This document shows positions 59,201 to 64,000 of a stretch of DNA of 64,000 bases, one piece after another. Position numbers and translations under genes: made by a program. The notes below the pieces were generated by a model, which was not told the origin of the DNA, ran no database searches, and saw only the letters and a program-made list of their open reading frames with translations. Source of the DNA: Membranipora membranacea. Its lineage: Eukaryota > Bryozoa > Gymnolaemata > Cheilostomatida > Membraniporidae. Numbering within the stretch: the first letter of the stretch is position 1; every line of letters begins with the position of its first letter. The stretch is taken from positions 19,279,387 through 19,343,386 of the forward strand of contig OU612069.1 of NCBI GenBank assembly GCA_914767715.1, written 5' to 3'.

Positions 59201-62200
59201 TGACTGCAAAAGGATCATTAACATCATTGTTAACATAAACAGGAAGTGGCTCCTGATTTAGGATCCCTAACACCCAATGCTGAACCTTATGTCATGATCT
59301 AATCTGACATCAAATGACCTCTATTTGGTTGGTGGTGTGAAATTAGACTTGCTCGCAAATATGGATCGCCGCTTCTAGTTCATATTCGAATTGTTTATGC
59401 CACCCATCTATCACATTTCAAGGTCTTGCCTAGGATACCATCTTGAGAACTACTGGTTGATTTCATTGATTTTCCATTCTAATTGTAGCTATTCCTCGTT
59501 TAGCAATTTCAATATACTCAATTTTACTTGATATGATTTCTTATGGTTGTGATTGCAATTTATAGAATTTAAGTCACTGGTGCCCAAGCAAATGAATAGG
59601 AGCTGCCAATAACTGGGAGCATCTGGCTTAGAGGCCTTACAACCCCTTACTCATATCAAACCAAGATTGGCAGTGCAAGGTAGTCCTAATAAAATTAACT
59701 TGTGATATTAAATTGTAGTAATGAGCCTTGACATGATTTTCAAGTACTAGAGAATGAAGTAGTATAAGCAAGAAATAACAAGCCAGCTTGTTAACAAATG
59801 TAAAATACACTTAAGTGACTGGATTTCAGAGACATACATTTCTACTCCAAATCTGGTGCAAAAATATTGCAGGCAAAAAATAATGAATGGTCGGATTTGC
59901 CTCTGAATTTGTGAGGCAATTTTTTCAATTCGAGTAGATATGTTGATTAAAAACTTGGGAATACCCAAAAAGGATATGTTTTAGGTAATTCCCATGCATT
60001 TGTTCACTCAACATATTATATTTATATGAAGTCAGCTGGGCAAAATGAATATTGAGTTAACAGCTTGCATCCGGAAGACTGCATGGTAGAAATTTTTATT
60101 ATACCCCTTCATTTGGTTCGAAATAAATGCTTATTGCCCTCACCAATGCTTTGGAGGACGCCGCTATCAGAAAGATATTTCAGTCTCGGTACGGTTTTAA
60201 ACTATGTTTATGTCTCTTTTTGTCAGGTCAAAATGCATTTTTGTCAAAATAATTCCTAGTTCAGGAGTGAGATAATTCAAAATTGCCATCTTTTTCATCA
60301 ATACTTGTCAGCACTGGGCTAGTGAGGGCACGAGGGTAATCACATTTGGCCACCTTGGACAACACTTTATACAGCTCACTTTCCCGAAAGCATTGTAAAC
60401 ACTGATGGTTTAGCTATCAGTATGTAGATTTGAAGGTCATTTTTTCAAGCCAAATCAGACATTGAACTCTATTGTTGTTATGGCTGCACGATATAAGGGT
60501 ATTTTTTTTGTATTTTATTACTGCATTTATAACTCCAAGAACTTGCAATTTCTTTTTATATGGACAATAGTGTCAACAGGTTGTGACATGTTGCTGAAAT
60601 TCATCATCACTTACATCGTTCAAATTTGAAACATTGGGTTTAGACTTCTTTGATCATGTAGATTGAGAAACCCCAATTTTTTATTGCAGAAGGATGGCCG
60701 TAAGATGGGAAAAGAACGACAAAATTGCTGGTTCTATACCTAAACAATCAGTAAAATTTGTATGAACAAACATTCGAATCTATCTTTCCCCCGGTTTACC
60801 AACAGCCTGCCTAGAGTAAATAGTAAAATGGTTGGTCCTAAGATGGGCTGCAATTCATCCCTTTACTCCGAATACTGAAGATTTATGAATCCTAGAAACC
60901 TAAATTACCTCCTAATCAGTGTGAATCAAGCTGCCAAAAACTGAAGCAGGCACCGAATGACCATTGGCAGCGCCATTTATCAAATGGGCCAACAACATAA
61001 TTATCTACACTCAGTTTAGTTTACCTGCAGCCTGGTCTTTTGTTAGAAATTGCTCATTCTTCCTCCTCTTTGAAGGTTTAGGCCTACAAAAGTTTTCTCT
61101 TTTCTCTTTGGACATTCGTGATAGCATTCTTTCGGTGTCAGGACTTCTCCTTCAACAATAAAATAGTTATGCTAAGTGGTTGCTGGGTGAACGGCTTAAC
61201 AAAGATTGAAGCTGTACACAGTTCTCCTGCTATATCATGTAGATAGGACCCTTGTTTGGAGAATTATCAATGATAGGGCTTTTTTAATTATGTTAACGCA
61301 TTATTGAAATGGATACGGCTGGACTCGTAAAACTTGATAGTGTATGAGCTTTCTTCATATAAGTCTTTCCTATCCGACCTAATTCTACCGTATATTTTCC
61401 TGCTTTGATAACTGAGTATGTACTAATTTAGCTATCTTCTCATTTTGATAGGGACCCTTCTCACCTAACATAACTTAATGAAAAGTATCTAGTTTTACTC
61501 ACGACCGTTTTGCAAGGCTCTCCAGATGTCTACGTTCAATCTCATCCGTCTCCTCTTGAGTCAAAGCCTTTCTCTTCCGACTGCCTGTTACTATAAAAGA
61601 ATAGAGAACATACAAGGCAAGTTAACAGAATCTTCTGTACATACTGGTATTAATCTGTTGCAGAAAGATCTCATGTGTTTTTCTTAACAAGCCAAAATAT
61701 TACACCTGTCTACCTAAGTACCTTTGATCCCTTCAAACAGGGGTATGCAAAACAAAAAAAAACAAGATGAGTTAAGTATTATATTAAACTTCTGGCTATT
61801 TCGACCATTTCATTTGTTGGTCCCCATATATGGAACATACAGAGAGGAATGACATGGGGTAACAAACGAATCTAAAAAAAAACATCCTTAGTCAGAATTA
61901 TTCTCGGGAAGTCTGTCCCTGATGTGGGAGGTGCTTATCCTTGGTTATCCAACTGAGACATGGTGAAACAATTTAAGTCATTGCCTTGAAATCATCGGAG
62001 AGTATTATGATTAAAGATTGAAGAGGGGTATTAAAAGCCCAGTCAATGTGAAGTGATCATCATGCCAATCAAATTTGAATGGGGTAAGCATTCAAATTCC
62101 TCTCTCTTTTTCGGAAATAAGAGGAACAGTAGTCACATTTGCCAATGGGAATGGGATGTGCTGATGCGGGAGTGTGTGATTAATGTGCCAATTAAATTTT

Positions 62201-63847
62201 TATTCCAAAAATTGCACGGGGAAAGTGAGGAAAATACATCTGTTGTCATACAAAATAGCCCAGTTCCAATGATTTCAAATCACCGGTTTCAAATTATACG
62301 GCTCATACTGGTTGATCTTGACATTTACGATTCATGGTTTTTGAGGTTGCCTAGATACCGTTGTCAAGATCGAAATCGAAAGTTGTAATAAAACCTTATA
62401 ATCCCAATGATGATGAGCCAACATAACAATAGCTTTATCATATCACAGAGTAAGGATATACAGAGGGGACACTTCAATGATCGTTATAGTGCCTGCGGTT
62501 TTGAACCACTGGGGGAAAATCTTCAATCTGGCCACCTGCTAATTTCAATAATTATATAAGTTACAACGTAAGGTTTTATGCAGACATACCTACCTTTGAT
62601 AGGTCATAATTAATTCTGTATTTATCCCAAAGACTGATTTCCAACTTTTTTCAGATTTCCAACCCTCAAGCCATACACTAAATTATTGTCAATTTTTGCT
62701 AGGATACATAGGCTATGAGTTATATGGGTTTTTAAAATCAGTTATATCATATAGATTAACAAGCGGTTCGGGTCAGTACAGGACATTTCCTATTTTTGAT
62801 GACTAGCCATCCATCAACTGTCACATGTAAATCTATATGAAAAAATTCATTTTAAAAACCCATATAACTCATAGCCTATGTATCCTAGCAAAAAATGACA
62901 ACAATAATGTGTATAGCTTGAAGGTTGAACATTTCAAAAAAGTTGGAAATCAGTGTTTGGGATGAATACAGAATGAATTATGACCTATCAAAGGTAGGTA
63001 TGTCTGCCTAAAACCTCAAATTGTAACACACATGATTATTGAAATTTGCAGGCAGCCAGCTTGATGATTTTTTCCAAGTGGATCAAAAACCGCAGGCAAT
63101 ATAACAACCATTGAAGTGTCCCCACTGAATATCCTTACTCTGCGCTCATATGCTGCTATTCAACTTGATTTATGGGTGTCTGCGAATCACTTTTTTTTAT
63201 ATAACACACTTGACAACTTGGGAAAAATATCAGGCGCCTTACATGCAAAACCCAAATGAAACGTGGACTGGCTCTTATGACACTGATTGGCCAATGGTCT
63301 TTCTTGTCACCAGCAACTACTAATTATGATTAATCCCTTGCCTCCCCCTTATTAGCACAGGTCAATGAGATCATAAGATTACACCAACAGCAAGCAACTT
63401 ATATGTAGCAGCGAAATGAGAATTTAGGTGGCAATTGGAATTTATTGTGCTATATCTTTAGCTCATCACTCACCTGGTGTTCCAGGGTTCTGATCATTTG
63501 GTCTTTGTATCTCCACTGGGCTAAAAAAATTTATAATCAATAAGTATATGAGATGTCACCTTATAAAAGCATTTTCAACATGTTGTCAATTGGGCATAAA
63601 TTGAATAATTTCAAAAGAAAATTTTGATTGTAATTGAAGGCGCCTTTTTAAATATATTTCAGTTATGTATTTTCTGACCTGTTAAATGTCCATTTACCTG
63701 TCTTTAAACTAGCATATCAGCCTAGCATGAAAACAAACATATTCCAAGAGTTTAAAGAATGCTGGGCTTACCTAAAACTGCACCCTTCTGTGACAATATT
63801 TACTGAAGATAAGCTGTTATGGATACCACTCGGGCCTGTAGTAACAT
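53252..63847 (-). CDS. Gene A: unknown protein, basic N-part and four 55-aa repeats (5' partial)
   Basis: Six exons join on the minus strand with matching phases: 63847-63772, 63520-63474, 61584-61503, 61149-61025, 58381-58242 and a long last exon, 55054-53252. About 750 residues are visible and the 5' end lies beyond the window or was not found. The first 150 residues are basic and charged (GSRKRKALTQEETDEIERRH, then AKRSRSPDTERM and KPSKRRKNEQF), suggesting nuclear localisation. The last exon encodes 600 residues rich in Ser, Thr, Asn and Gln, probably disordered. Four tandem 55-residue repeats follow at residues 305-524 counted from codon 55039, then a short tail. I recognise no known domain. 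There is no membrane segment, and no catalytic motif was seen. Confidence 0.8.
53468..54127 (-). repeat. Four tandem 165-bp coding repeats (55 aa each)
   Basis: Units start at residues 305, 360, 415 and 470 of the last exon of gene A, with exactly 55 residues between starts and no gaps. Each begins E-x-E-I-x-x-LL-x-x-L. It continues through K-x-x-x-(I/M)-T-x-G-x-Q-x-P-T-Q-x-D-I-x-F-F in the best copies and ends with a polar linker. The pattern predicts two amphipathic helices joined by a short turn. Units two to four are closest to each other and unit one is the most diverged. Confidence 0.92.
55418..57864. mobile_element. 2.4-kb foldback element with tRNA-like boxes in its arms
   Basis: The arms (55418 to about 55770 and about 57505-57864) are reverse complements starting CGCCGGAACTTTGCCGACCT. 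Each arm, read outward from the centre, contains TAGCTC(C/A)GTGGTATGGCTTTGG and, about 30 bases later, TTCGACTGCCATGGAGGG. These resemble a tRNA A box and B box. The inner ends carry repeats of GGTTAGAGCA. The interior holds a 1.25-kb module that also occurs alone at 59414-60673. The whole lies in the 3.2-kb intron before the last exon of gene A. No transposase was recognised. Confidence 0.82.
55905..57135 (+). repeat. 1.25-kb module, copy 1
   Basis: Collinear with 59414-60673 over its full length, with many substitutions and small gaps. Anchors include CTTGAGAACTACTGGT, TTCTAATTGTAGCTATTCCT, AATAGGAGCTG(T/C)CAATAACT, GACATGTTGCTGAAATTCA and GATTGAGAAACCCCAA. A minus-strand frame at 56446-56730 is open here but broken in the other copy, so it is not conserved coding sequence. 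Confidence 0.85.
59414..60673 (+). repeat. 1.25-kb module, copy 2
   Basis: Direct-orientation partner of 55905-57135, located in the next intron of gene A (between exons at 58242-58381 and 61025-61149). It lacks the flanking inverted arms that surround copy 1. Either the foldback element captured a pre-existing repeat, or this copy has lost its arms. Confidence 0.85.
62428..63160. mobile_element. Inverted-repeat element in gene A intron
   Basis: The arms at 62428 to about 62760 and about 62826-63160 are diverged reverse complements with ends AATAGC/GCTATT. Matching blocks include ACATACCTACCTTTGATAGG, TAGGATACATAGGCTATGAG and GTTTTTGA-CCAC/GTGGATCAAAAAC. The loop is about 65 bases. The flanks share only CAAC, so the target duplication is unclear. 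It is non-coding. Confidence 0.8.
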
Positions 63848-64000
63848 CTACAATTCAATTCAAATCAATCAAATTAATTTAGTTGGCGCTACATAACCAA
63901 TCATTTGCCATATTCATGCCTGATAGGAATGTCGCATCATGGGTTGACCTCACACACACATACAGATTTCTGACTTTCTTCCTTCCGGCATCATTTGTCA

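Overview
This window is eukaryotic and almost certainly from an invertebrate animal. It is AT-rich. Genes are split into short exons with GT/AG borders and matching codon phases. About half of the sequence is transposon debris typical of metazoans: hAT elements and MITEs, foldback elements, a Mutator-like transposase, a BEL/Pao fragment, tRNA-derived SINEs and a C-type lectin exon pair. Nothing bacterial is present. I cannot name the species.

Region by region. 1-8.2 kb holds no convincing gene. It carries two hAT elements with clear 8-bp target duplications (2508-2954 and 5348-6525), a SINE and small MITEs. 8.2-10.8 kb holds three hairpin or foldback elements. 12.1-25.7 kb is a minus-strand transposon graveyard: a Pif1-like helicase exon, a zinc-binding exon, a DUF4371 hAT fragment, a hAT C-terminal fragment beside its own terminus, an integrase-like pseudogene, a BEL/Pao piece and a long Mutator-like transposase pseudogene, plus several copies of one AT-rich repeat. 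26.9-27.5 kb holds a decayed DDE-type transposase. 30.3-33.0 kb has plus-strand C-type lectin exons with a duplicated exon fragment between them. 33.3-36.7 kb holds paired SINEs and a 2.3-kb foldback element with 8-bp flanking repeats. 36.7-40.6 kb is largely empty.

The gene-dense part is 40.6-64 kb, all on the minus strand. In transcription order it has (1) gene A (53.25 kb to beyond 63.85 kb, 5' end missing), a basic then Ser/Thr/Asn-rich protein whose last exon carries four exact-length 55-residue repeats; (2) kinase B (48.85-51.98 kb), a Ser/Thr kinase whose catalytic core is intact but whose glycine-loop exon I could not find; and (3) kinase C (40.65-46.81 kb), a complete nine-exon, 425-residue Ser/Thr kinase. 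The exons were joined by hand and all codon phases agree. The introns are loaded with inverted repeats.

How they work together is unknown. Two diverged kinases in tandem next to a repeat protein suggest a locally expanded signalling locus, but the sequence does not show a pathway. The most unusual items are the 55-residue repeat protein, the foldback element whose arms contain a tRNA-like Pol III promoter, and the intron-borne duplicated 1.25-kb module.
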